Assembly (NCBI RefSeq): GCF_036549475.1
Contig: NZ_JAZHLI010000009.1
Location: 41,174 to 105,173 of the forward strand
Reading direction: 5' to 3'
Source: Aurantimonas sp036549475
Lineage (GTDB): Bacteria; Pseudomonadota; Alphaproteobacteria; Rhizobiales; Rhizobiaceae
Length of the DNA stretch: 64,000 nucleotides
Shown here: piece by piece, positions 25,608-33,463 of the stretch
Numbering within the stretch: the first letter of the stretch is position 1
Layout: every line of letters starts with the position of its first letter
Translations under genes and position numbers: made by a program
The notes under the pieces: generated by a model
Seen by the model: the letters and a program-made list of their open reading frames with translations, nothing else
The model's database searches: none
What the model was told of the DNA's origin: nothing

Positions 25608-28133
25608 TCAGCGGCGCGTGCGTCCGTCATACTGCTTCACCTCGTCGCCGCCATAGATCAGGCGGCTCGGATTGGTGCTGAAGTCCTGGACGGCACTGTT
25701 GATGGAATCGACCGCGCGGTTGGCGTTGTTGATCAGCCCGCGCACCTCGCGCAGCCCCTCGCCGGAGAAGCGCTGGAGATTGGCCGAGATCGGCGCGACC
25801 TGCGCCTCGATAGAGTCGGCCGCACCGCGCACCGAGCGCAGCGCCCGGGCGAGATCGACGCCAAGGCCCGTGCCGTCGCCGGCGCCGGCCAGGACCTCGT
25901 TGACCGAGGTCACGGCGCTGTCGATGCGGCCCGAGGCGGCGGCGAGCTGCTCGCTCGTCGTCTTGGCATTGGTGATGATGGCGTCGATGTCCTCACGCCG
26001 GGCGCCGACATCGGTGGCGACCTTGGCGATGGAATCGGCGGCAGCCGCGACATTGCCGGTGGCGGCCGACACGTTCTCGACCGCCTGGTTCACCTTGCCC
26101 GGATCGATGCTGGCCAGCAGCGTGTCGATCTGGGTGCGCGTCTCGGTGAAGCCGGTCAGCGTGGTGTCGAGGGTCTGCACCGTGCGGTCCACGCCGTCGA
26201 TGATCGACTGGATCTGCTCGGTCTTGCCGCCGACCGCCGCGGTCACGCGCTGGACGTCGCCGATCGCCTGGTTGACAGTTCCCGAATCGATCCCGCCAAT
26301 GAGCTCGTTGGCCGAGGCCGCCGCCTCGTTGATGCGGGTGCTCGCCTGACTGACATTTTCGGTGATCGGACCAAGGCCGGCCAGGAGGCTGTCGATGTCC
26401 TCGCTGCGCTCGGCGATGGTGGTGGTGATCCGATTGACGTTCTGCGCGGCGTTTGACGCGCCGGAAATCGCCGAATTGATCGCCTCCTTCTGAGCACCGA
26501 TCGTCTCGGCCAGCGAGGACACGGTTTGTGCCGCCGAGGAGACGACATCGATCGTCGAGGAAATCTGCGCCGGGTCGATCGCCGCGACCACCGTGTTGGC
26601 CGATGCCGCCACCTCGTTGATGCGGGCGGTTGCCTGGGTCACGTTGTCCGTGATCGGACCGAGACCTGTCAGGAGACTGTCGATCTCACCGCTGCGCTGG
26701 GCGACGGTGGTGGTGATCCGGTTGACGTTCTGTGCCGCGTTCGCCGCGCCGGAAATCGCCGAGTTGATCGCCTCCTTCTGGGCGCCGATCGTCTCGGCCA
26801 GCGACGACACGGTCTGTGCCGCCGAGGAGACGACATCGATCGTCGAGGAGATCTGCGCCGGGTCGATCGCCGTGACCACCGTGCTGGCCGATGCCGCCAC
26901 CTCGTTGATACGGGCGGTCGCCGCGGTCACATTGTCGGTGATCGGACCGAGACCTGCCAGAAGCTGGTCGATGTCCCCGCTGCGCTCGGCGATGGTCGTG
27001 GTGATCCGGTCGACGTTCTGCGCGGCATTGGAGGCGCCAGAGATCGCCGAATTGATCGCCTCCTCCTGGGCGCCGATCGTCTCGGCCAGCGACGACACGT
27101 TTGCCGCCGCCGAGGAAATGCCCTCGATCGTCGTGGAAATCTGAGCCGGGTCGATCGCCGCAACCACCTCATTGGCCGATTGCAGCGTCGCGTCGAGCCG
27201 TTCGGCGACGCCAGTCGCAGTCTCGGCCAATGGTCCGAGATTGCTGACGAAGCTGTCGATGCCGGCGGTGTTGCGGCGGATCACGTTACCCACCTCGCCG
27301 ACACTGTCGGCCGCGGTCTGCACCGAGGCGAAGATGCTGTCGAGATTGTCCGACTGGGCGCGCAGCGTGTCGGACACCGCCGCGACATTGCCGACCACCG
27401 TGCTGACGGCCGCCGGATCGACGGCGTCGAGGATGTTGCGCGCCTTGGTGATCGCCGCCGGCAGTTCCTGTGCCACCAGATTCGCCGATGTCGACAACTC
27501 ACTGAGACTGGCCAGGAAATTGTCGATGTCGCTGGAGTTTTCGGCAAGGCTGGCGGTGAACACCTCGATGTTGCGTGAGGTCTGGGCGACGTTGTCGGCG
27601 GTCGTTTCCACCGATGGACCGACGGTGCCGACGAGGCTCTCGAACTGGCCGAGGATGCTGTTGGCGCGGTCGGCGATGTCGCGGGCCGTCGCGAGGATGT
27701 CGGTGACGTCGGACGGATTCGCCCTGATGACCGGTACGGTGCCCTGCTCGGCGGCCAGGTTCAGAATATCGGTTTCTTCGGCCTGACCGCCCTTCAGTTC
27801 CACGAATGCAGCGCCGGTGAGACCCTGGAAACCGATATTGGCCTGGGTCGATTCCTTGATCGGCAGGTCGGGATCGACTTCGGTCGTCGCGATCACCACC
27901 TCGGGATTGTTCCCATCGAGCCGTAGCGACCTCACGCTGCCGACCGGCAGGCCGTTGAACAGCACCTGGCTCCCCTGCTGCAGGCCGGTGACCGAGCCCT
28001 CGATGCGCACCAGCAGCGGCACCCGCTCGCTGCCGCTGGTGGCAAAGATCGCCCAGTAGACGAAGCCGAAGCACAGGGCGATGACCAGCATCGTGAAGAG
28101 CCCCACCCGGACGTAATTGGCTTTGGTTTCCAT
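25608..28133 (-). CDS. MlaD-family MCE protein with a long repeat-containing helical C-terminus
   Basis: This 841-residue periplasmic protein has one N-terminal membrane anchor (about residues 10-32), a single MCE domain (about 38-118, with GLQQGSQVLFNGLPVGSV) and then about 700 residues that are Ala/Ser/Thr/Ile/Asp-rich and probably alpha-helical. Residues 323-610 are three successive 96-residue repeats, each with an AIDPAQIS motif and LAETIGAQ and RITTT motifs. E. coli MlaD is under 200 residues, so this is a much extended form, perhaps spanning the periplasm as a tube or needle. It shares one base with the ATPase gene upstream and belongs to the Mla-type operon. Lipid transport is the inferred role. 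Confidence 0.85.
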   Translation of the reverse strand: METKANYVRVGLFTMLVIALCFGFVYWAIFATSGSERVPLLVRIEGSVTGLQQGSQVLFNGLPVGSVRSLRLDGNNPEVVIATTEVDPDLPIKESTQANIGFQGLTGAAFVELKGGQAEETDILNLAAEQGTVPVIRANPSDVTDILATARDIADRANSILGQFESLVGTVGPSVETTADNVAQTSRNIEVFTASLAENSSDIDNFLASLSELSTSANLVAQELPAAITKARNILDAVDPAAVSTVVGNVAAVSDTLRAQSDNLDSIFASVQTAADSVGEVGNVIRRNTAGIDSFVSNLGPLAETATGVAERLDATLQSANEVVAAIDPAQISTTIEGISSAAANVSSLAETIGAQEEAINSAISGASNAAQNVDRITTTIAERSGDIDQLLAGLGPITDNVTAATARINEVAASASTVVTAIDPAQISSTIDVVSSAAQTVSSLAETIGAQKEAINSAISGAANAAQNVNRITTTVAQRSGEIDSLLTGLGPITDNVTQATARINEVAASANTVVAAIDPAQISSTIDVVSSAAQTVSSLAETIGAQKEAINSAISGASNAAQNVNRITTTIAERSEDIDSLLAGLGPITENVSQASTRINEAAASANELIGGIDSGTVNQAIGDVQRVTAAVGGKTEQIQSIIDGVDRTVQTLDTTLTGFTETRTQIDTLLASIDPGKVNQAVENVSAATGNVAAAADSIAKVATDVGARREDIDAIITNAKTTSEQLAAASGRIDSAVTSVNEVLAGAGDGTGLGVDLARALRSVRGAADSIEAQVAPISANLQRFSGEGLREVRGLINNANRAVDSINSAVQDFSTNPSRLIYGGDEVKQYDGRTRR
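26304..27167 (-). repeat. Three tandem 288-bp coding repeats in the MCE gene
   Basis: Three in-frame units of 96 codons lie at 26880-27167, 26592-26879 and 26304-26591 (first to last in the protein). Each starts at a Val-Val-x-Ala-Ile-Asp-Pro segment. The second and third units are almost identical over their first 45 residues; the first is slightly more divergent. Exact unit length with no indels suggests duplication by unequal recombination, with selection for a constant helical period. Confidence 0.9.
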
Positions 28134-28984
28134 CAGGCAGCTCCCACGGGGGCATTGGCAGGTTGGGTGGGCTGGACGACCGTGCGGGCGCGCTTGCCGC
28201 GAAAATACGCGTGCACCCAGGGATGGTCGAACTCCAGCATCATCGACAGCGGTCCCTCGACCAGCACCTTGCGGTCGCCCAGCACGGCGATCCGGTCGCA
28301 GGCCTGGAACAGGCTGTCCAGGTCGTGGGTCACCATGTAGACGGTCAGACCCAGCGTATCGCGCAGCGTCATGATCAGCTGGTCGAAATCTGCCGCGCCG
28401 ATCGGGTCGAGGCCGGAGGTCGGCTCGTCGAGAAAGACGATGTCGGGATCGAGCGCCAGGGCGCGGGCGAGCGCCGCGCGCTTGATCATGCCGCCCGACA
28501 GTTCGGACGGAAACTTGTCGGCGGCGTCCGGCGCCAGACCGACCAGGTCGATCTTGAGCCGGGCCAGTTCTTCCATCAGACCGGGCGACAGATCCAGATA
28601 TTCGCGCATCGGTACCTGGATGTTCTCCAGCACCGTCAGCGACGAGAACAGCGCCCCGTGCTGGAACAGGACGCCCCAGCGGCGCTCCACGGCCAGTCGC
28701 TCGACATCGTCGGCCCGCTCGTAGTCGGTGCCCAGGATCTCGATCGTGCCCGCCTGCTTCGGGTTGAGCCCCAGAATGGTGCGCAAAAGGACCGACTTGC
28801 CGGAGCCCGACGGCCCGACGAAGCCGAGGATCTCGCCGCGACGCACGTCGAGGTCGAGATTGTCCAGGATGGTCTTCTCGCCGAAGCGCACGGTCACGCC
28901 GGTGGCGCGGATGACGATGTCGTCGTCATCCGCGTTTGCCGTGCGGCCATTGGGGGCGAGGCTGTCAGAGTCCGATGGAGGCAT
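28133..28984 (-). CDS. MCE/Mla-type ABC transporter ATP-binding protein (MlaF-like)
   Basis: This roughly 283-residue ATPase has Walker A GPSGSGKS, signature LSGGMIKRAALARALAL, Walker B IVFLDEPTSGLDP and switch histidine VTHDLDS, with the Mla-type ELSGGM signature. Its stop shares one base with the MCE gene start. The start is uncertain: ATG codons at 28984 and 29005 both lie inside the end of the permease gene and neither has a good ribosome-binding site. It energises lipid transport together with the permease encoded upstream. Confidence 0.9.
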   Translation of the reverse strand: MPPSDSDSLAPNGRTANADDDDIVIRATGVTVRFGEKTILDNLDLDVRRGEILGFVGPSGSGKSVLLRTILGLNPKQAGTIEILGTDYERADDVERLAVERRWGVLFQHGALFSSLTVLENIQVPMREYLDLSPGLMEELARLKIDLVGLAPDAADKFPSELSGGMIKRAALARALALDPDIVFLDEPTSGLDPIGAADFDQLIMTLRDTLGLTVYMVTHDLDSLFQACDRIAVLGDRKVLVEGPLSMMLEFDHPWVHAYFRGKRARTVVQPTQPANAPVGAA

Positions 28985-30155
28985 AGAAAATCGCGAACAG
29001 GCCATCCATGAGGATGACGAGGAAAATGGATTTGACGACGGATGCGGTCACGCGCAAGCCGAGGCTTTCGGCACTGCCGCCGACCTTCATGCCCTCTGCC
29101 GACGCGATCAGGCCGATCATCACCGCCATGAACGGCGCCTTGATGACACCGGAGAACACGGTGAACATGTCGACCGAGTACTGGACCCCTTGCCCGAAGC
29201 TGGAGAAGCTGATGCCCGAATAGATGTTCAGCGTCAGCATCGCACCGAGCAGGCCGGCGAGATTGGCGATGAAGGCGAGCAGCGGCAGCACGATCACCAG
29301 CGCGACGAGCCGCGGAAAGACCAGGACGCCGATCGGGTTGAGGCCGATGACGTGCAGAGCGTCGATCTCCTCGCGCATCTTCATCGAGCCGATCTCGGCG
29401 GTGATGGCGCTGCCGGAGCGTCCGGCGATCATGATCGCCGTCAGGAGCACGCCGATCTCACGCAGCACTAGGATCGCGGCGAGATTGACGGCATATAGTT
29501 CGCCGCCGAAGCGGCGGAGCTGGAACGCGCCCTGCTGGGCGATGATGGCGCCGATGAGAAAGCTCATCAGGAAGATGATCGGCACGGCGCGCACGCCCAT
29601 CTGCTCGACCTGCGCGAAGATCGCGGCGGGGCGGAGCTGCGTCTGCCCGGTCAGGCGCTGGAAGCCGCCAACCACCGCGCCGCCGATGATGTTGAGCGCC
29701 ACGGCAAGCTCGTCCTTCACGGCCACCGAACCGCGCCCCGTGGCGGCCACCATCTCGACGATCCGGTTCTTGTGCTGCTTTTCGGGCTGCGGCTTTTCCC
29801 GGTCGAGGGCCTTGCGGACGACGTCGAAGAGCGGCTGGTCGCGATCGCTGACGGCCTCGAGCCGCACCTCGCGGTCCTTCGCCTTCAGGTCGCGGACGAG
29901 CTTTTCCAGAAGCAGCGCGCCGGCCGTGTCGATCCGCGCGACATCGGCGCAATCGACGATGATCAGGCGACCGAGATCGGCCGCGCCGGCCTCTGCGACC
30001 GTCGATTCGACGGAGCCGACGGTCCGCGCCAGCCAGTCGCCCGATGCACGCAGCACGAGTCCGCCATCACGCTTCTCGCCTTCGAGCGCAGGCGCTACCG
30101 TGGAACGGCGGCCTCCGGCCGGACCGGACGATGGGGCTGCTGGGCCTTCAAGCAT
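28965..30155 (-). CDS. MlaE-family permease with fused N-terminal STAS domain
   Basis: The protein has 396 residues. Residues about 28-125 form a STAS-like domain (LIIVDCADVARIDTAGALLL, the MlaB-type helix), and about 140-396 form the MlaE permease with five to six membrane segments and the conserved IAGRSGSAITAEIGSMKMREEIDAL region. In E. coli MlaB and MlaE are separate proteins; here they are one chain. It heads a minus-strand operon permease-ATPase-MCE-lipoprotein that builds an inner-membrane lipid transporter maintaining outer-membrane lipid balance. Confidence 0.9.
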   Translation of the reverse strand: MLEGPAAPSSGPAGGRRSTVAPALEGEKRDGGLVLRASGDWLARTVGSVESTVAEAGAADLGRLIIVDCADVARIDTAGALLLEKLVRDLKAKDREVRLEAVSDRDQPLFDVVRKALDREKPQPEKQHKNRIVEMVAATGRGSVAVKDELAVALNIIGGAVVGGFQRLTGQTQLRPAAIFAQVEQMGVRAVPIIFLMSFLIGAIIAQQGAFQLRRFGGELYAVNLAAILVLREIGVLLTAIMIAGRSGSAITAEIGSMKMREEIDALHVIGLNPIGVLVFPRLVALVIVLPLLAFIANLAGLLGAMLTLNIYSGISFSSFGQGVQYSVDMFTVFSGVIKAPFMAVMIGLIASAEGMKVGGSAESLGLRVTASVVKSIFLVILMDGLFAIFYASIGL

Positions 30156-30350
30156 CGAAATGCGACTTCACTCCCTTGGACGACCTGCTCGAAGAGCATG
30201 TCATCGCGTGCCGCGGACGACGTACGCTTGACGCACGGGCGATTCCCGGCGACGCAGAACGGGGGCCTATCCCGCACCACCATTAGGCGTCCAGTCACGT
30301 CTTGTCATGGAATGACCGCCACTGCAGCGGCCGTTAAGGATGTTTTCACC

Positions 30351-31331
30351 ATGCCGCGTCGTCTTTCAGTCACAGTCGAGCATTTCCCGCTCGCTCAGGA
30401 GTTCCGCATCGCGCGCGGCGCCAAGACCGAAGCGGTCGTCGTGACCGCGCAGATCGGCGACGAATACGGCGAGGGCCGGGGTGAATGCGTGCCCTATTCG
30501 CGCTACGGCGAGAGCATCGACAGTGTTCGCGCACAGATCGAGGACGTTCGCGCGGCGATCGAATCGGGCGCCTCTCGCGAACGGATCGCTACGCTGCTGC
30601 CGGCGGGCGCGGCGCGCAATGCGATCGACTGCGCCCTGTGGGACCTGGAAGCCAAGAAGAACGGCCGCAGCGTTGCCAGCATCATCTGCAACAGCCCACC
30701 ACATCCGGTGGAGACCGCCTACACGATCGGCCTCGGCGATGCCGATTCCATGGCAGCTGCCGCGCGGGTCGCCAACCGCTCGCTCCTGAAGGTCAAGGTC
30801 GGCACGTCCGACGATGTCGGCCGCATCCGGGCCGTCCATGCCGCCTCGCCGCATTCGAAGCTGATCCTCGACGCGAACGAGGGCTGGAACGCGGACAATA
30901 TCCGCGAGCACATGCTGGCTGCGGCCTCCGCCGGCGCCGTCCTGGTCGAGCAGCCGCTGCCGGCCGGCGACGACGCCATTCTGGCCGACATCCCGCACCC
31001 GGTACCGGTCTGCGCCGATGAATCGGTGCACACGGCGGACGATCTGGACAAGCTGGTCGGGCTTTATGACTTCGTCAACGTCAAGCTCGACAAGACCGGC
31101 GGCCTGACGGAGGGCCTGCGGCTCGTCGAAAGGGCCCACACCATGGGCTTCGGCGTGATGATCGGCTGCATGGTTGGCACTTCGCTGGCCATGGCGCCAG
31201 CCGTCCTGCTGGCGCAGGTCGCCGAATTCGTCGATCTCGACGGCCCCCTGCTTCTGGCGAAGGATCGCGATGGCGGCCTTGTCTATACGGATGCCACGGT
31301 CTCGCCGCCGACGCCCCGGCTCTGGGGCTAG
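30351..31331 (+). CDS. L-Ala-D/L-Glu (dipeptide) epimerase, enolase superfamily
   Basis: This 326-residue enolase-superfamily enzyme of the muconate-lactonizing subgroup has a capping domain with the GRGECVPYSRYGES segment and a TIM barrel with the Lys-x-Lys acid/base (KVKVG), metal ligands in ILDANEGWN, VEQPLP and CADES, and the second general base lysine in VNVKLDKTGG. This layout matches YcjG-type dipeptide epimerases, which recycle murein peptides. AAGGA precedes the ATG at 30351; the frame is open far upstream without family similarity. It is divergent from the Mla-type operon. Confidence 0.87.
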   Translation: MPRRLSVTVEHFPLAQEFRIARGAKTEAVVVTAQIGDEYGEGRGECVPYSRYGESIDSVRAQIEDVRAAIESGASRERIATLLPAGAARNAIDCALWDLEAKKNGRSVASIICNSPPHPVETAYTIGLGDADSMAAAARVANRSLLKVKVGTSDDVGRIRAVHAASPHSKLILDANEGWNADNIREHMLAAASAGAVLVEQPLPAGDDAILADIPHPVPVCADESVHTADDLDKLVGLYDFVNVKLDKTGGLTEGLRLVERAHTMGFGVMIGCMVGTSLAMAPAVLLAQVAEFVDLDGPLLLAKDRDGGLVYTDATVSPPTPRLWG

Positions 31332-31360
31332 GCTCGCGATAGGGGTACCTGCCCCGAGCC
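31331..31360 (+). terminator. Possible stem-loop between convergent genes
   Basis: GGCTC (31331-31335) pairs with GAGCC (31356-31360), and GGGG pairs with CCCC inside it, with a small bulge. It starts at the last base of the epimerase stop and lies between convergent genes, but no T-run follows. It may act in either direction; the evidence is the pairing only. Confidence 0.3.
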
Positions 31361-31387
31361 GAAGCCAGGTCTGAGATGCAGCGGTCG

Positions 31388-32416
31388 TCAGCCGGCGAGC
31401 TGGAACTCCGGCTGCATCTGCGTGCCCTCGGCCGCCGACAGGAAGATGTCGGCGCAGGTTTCCCAACTGTAGGCCATGGAACGCTCCAGCGCGTCCTGCC
31501 GGTCGAGCGTCAGCGCGGCCAGGCAGGCCTCGCGCAGATCACCGGAGATGCAGCCGGCTCTGGTCCCGCCAACGACGTCGAGCGGCCCCGGCTCGGGATA
31601 GGCTGCGACCGGGACGCCGCAAGCCAGGGCCTCGATGAGCACGATGCCGAAGGTGTCGGTCAGCGAGGGAAACACGAAGACATCGGCCGCGGCGTAATAG
31701 CGTGACAGCGCCTCGCCCGTCTGGGCGCCGGCGAAATGCACCTGCGGATAGCGCCGGCGCAGTTCCACCAAAGACGGCCCGTCGCCGACGACGACCTTCG
31801 AGCCCGGCAGGTCGAGATCGAGGAACGCCGCGATGTTCTTCTCGGGCGCGACGCGCGACACGGTCAGGAAAACCGGCCCCGGCAGGCCCAAATCGACCTT
31901 CTGCTGTGGCCGGAACAGGCTGCGGTCGACGCCACGGGTCCAGGTGACGAGCTTGTCGAAGCCGAGCCCCACCAGGGTCTGGCGCATGGATTCGGTCGGC
32001 ACCAGGCAGGCCGTGGCCGGCGCGTGGAACCGGCGCAGCAGCGCGTAGGTGAGGTTTTCCGGAATCGGCGCGCGCCGGCTGAGATATTCGGGAAACCGGG
32101 TGTGGAAGCTGGTGGTGAACGGCCGGCCCGCGCGCAGGGCCGCACGGCGCGCCGCAAAACCCACCGGCCCCTCCGTCGCGATATGGATCGCGTCGGGCTG
32201 ATACTCGCGGATGGTGCGCCCCAGGCTGTCGGCCGAGGCCAGTGCGAGGCGGATCTGGGGATAGGTCGGGCACGCGACGGTACGAAAATCGCTCGGGCCG
32301 ACAATGCGCACGTCCCTGTCCCGGCTACGCAGCTGATCGGCCAGGCTCGACAGCGTGCGCACGACGCCGTTGACCTGCGGCTCCCAGGCGTCGGTGGCGA
32401 TGAGGATGCGGCTCAT
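31388..32416 (-). CDS. Family 4 glycosyltransferase, Agt-like (glycosyl-diacylglycerol synthase candidate)
   Basis: This 342-residue retaining GT-B glycosyltransferase has the N-terminal WEPQVNGVVRT motif, HIATEGPVG, SFHTRFPEYL and the C-terminal donor-binding E-x7-E region (FGIVLIEALACG). The same neighbourhood (gene two bases downstream of a metallophosphoesterase) is seen for the alphaproteobacterial plcP-agt module. There, PlcP removes phosphate headgroups and Agt glycosylates the diacylglycerol to make phosphorus-free membrane lipids under phosphate limitation. The family and pairing are visible; the lipid function is inferred, and an LPS or phosphatidylinositol mannosyltransferase-like role is the alternative. 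Confidence 0.8.
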   Translation of the reverse strand: MSRILIATDAWEPQVNGVVRTLSSLADQLRSRDRDVRIVGPSDFRTVACPTYPQIRLALASADSLGRTIREYQPDAIHIATEGPVGFAARRAALRAGRPFTTSFHTRFPEYLSRRAPIPENLTYALLRRFHAPATACLVPTESMRQTLVGLGFDKLVTWTRGVDRSLFRPQQKVDLGLPGPVFLTVSRVAPEKNIAAFLDLDLPGSKVVVGDGPSLVELRRRYPQVHFAGAQTGEALSRYYAAADVFVFPSLTDTFGIVLIEALACGVPVAAYPEPGPLDVVGGTRAGCISGDLREACLAALTLDRQDALERSMAYSWETCADIFLSAAEGTQMQPEFQLAG

Positions 32417-32417
32417 G

Positions 32418-33260
32418 TCAGGCCGCCTCGACGCGCGCGGCGTTCCGTTCGACCGGTTCCGGCTCGGCTACTGCATCAGGCACCGCAGCGCGCTGTCCTG
32501 CCAGGTGCGCCCAGCGGATGAGCTCGAACGAGCCGTCATGGCGCTCGGCCACCGCCGTGCAGCTTTCGACCCAGTCGCCGGTATTCACATATTCCACGCC
32601 GTTGTGGCGGGTCATCTGGGCGTGATGGATATGGCCGCAGATGACGCCCTCGCAGTCGTGCCGGGCAGCCTCGTCGGCGAGCGCCGTCTCGAAGGCGCCG
32701 ATGAAGTTCACCGCGTTCTTCACCTTCAGCTTGGCCCATTGCGAGATCGACCAGTAGGGAAAGCCGAGCCGGCGGCGGACATAGTTGAAGACGACGTTGA
32801 TCGAGATCGCCGTGTCGTAGGCCCAGTCGCCGAGATAGGCCAGAAGCCGGGCATTGCGCACCACGACGTCGAATTCGTCGCCATGCATGACGAGGAAGCG
32901 GCGACCGTCGGCGGTGGTGTGGATGTCGGTCCGCTTGACCTCGACGCCGCCGAAATGATGGCCCAGGAAGTCGCGCAGGAATTCGTCGTGATTGCCGGGA
33001 ATGTAGATGATCCGGGCACCCTTGCGCGCCTTGCGCAGGAGCTTCTGGACGACGTCGTTGTGGGCCTGCGGCCAGTGCCAGGCGCGCTTCAGCCGCCAAC
33101 CGTCGATGATGTCGCCGACGAGATAGATCGTCTCCGCATCGTGCAGGCGCAGGAAATCGACCAGCATCTCGGCCTGGGCGGCCTTGGATCCCAGATGCAC
33201 GTCGGACAGGAACAATGTCCGGAAGTGCCGAGCGGTCGTCAGCGTATGCATCGTCGCCAT
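32418..33260 (-). CDS. Calcineurin-like metallophosphoesterase, PlcP-type phospholipase C candidate
   Basis: The 280-residue protein carries all metallophosphoesterase metal motifs: DVHLG (D-x-H, residues 20-24), GDIIDGW, GNHDE, the GDE after MH, and GHIHHA. Such proteins are usually annotated as UDP-2,3-diacylglucosamine diphosphatase-like, but the alphaproteobacterial PlcP enzymes, which degrade phosphatidylcholine and phosphatidylethanolamine during phosphate starvation, belong to this family and occur beside a glycosyltransferase exactly as here. The C-terminal 25 residues are Ala/Val/Glu-rich and probably flexible. I did not find a convincing Pho box upstream. Confidence 0.8.
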   Translation of the reverse strand: MATMHTLTTARHFRTLFLSDVHLGSKAAQAEMLVDFLRLHDAETIYLVGDIIDGWRLKRAWHWPQAHNDVVQKLLRKARKGARIIYIPGNHDEFLRDFLGHHFGGVEVKRTDIHTTADGRRFLVMHGDEFDVVVRNARLLAYLGDWAYDTAISINVVFNYVRRRLGFPYWSISQWAKLKVKNAVNFIGAFETALADEAARHDCEGVICGHIHHAQMTRHNGVEYVNTGDWVESCTAVAERHDGSFELIRWAHLAGQRAAVPDAVAEPEPVERNAARVEAA

Positions 33261-33463
33261 CCCGTGCTTTGCCCCGGATAAACCCTTTGCGTTACTCGGG
33301 AATTGCCTGATTCTGATTGCAGTCGTGTGACGCTTCGTCAGTCGGGCCGTGGCGGTGGACGACGCAGGCGGTCCGGTTGCCAGCCCGGACCGATGCGTTA
33401 GAAGAGGCGCGACGCGTTGCTGCCGCCCTCCTTCGGTCGCGACGCCGGCACGGAGGAGCGAGA

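Noticed and set aside
26304..27167. Regular repeats that might suggest a CRISPR array
   Set aside because: The units are 288 bp, in frame and translated within one protein, with no unique spacers.
33261..33463. A Pho box upstream of the PlcP-like gene
   Set aside because: Only weak TGACG and TCACA words are present, without the two spaced CTGTCAT-type repeats expected, so phosphate control is not supported by sequence.
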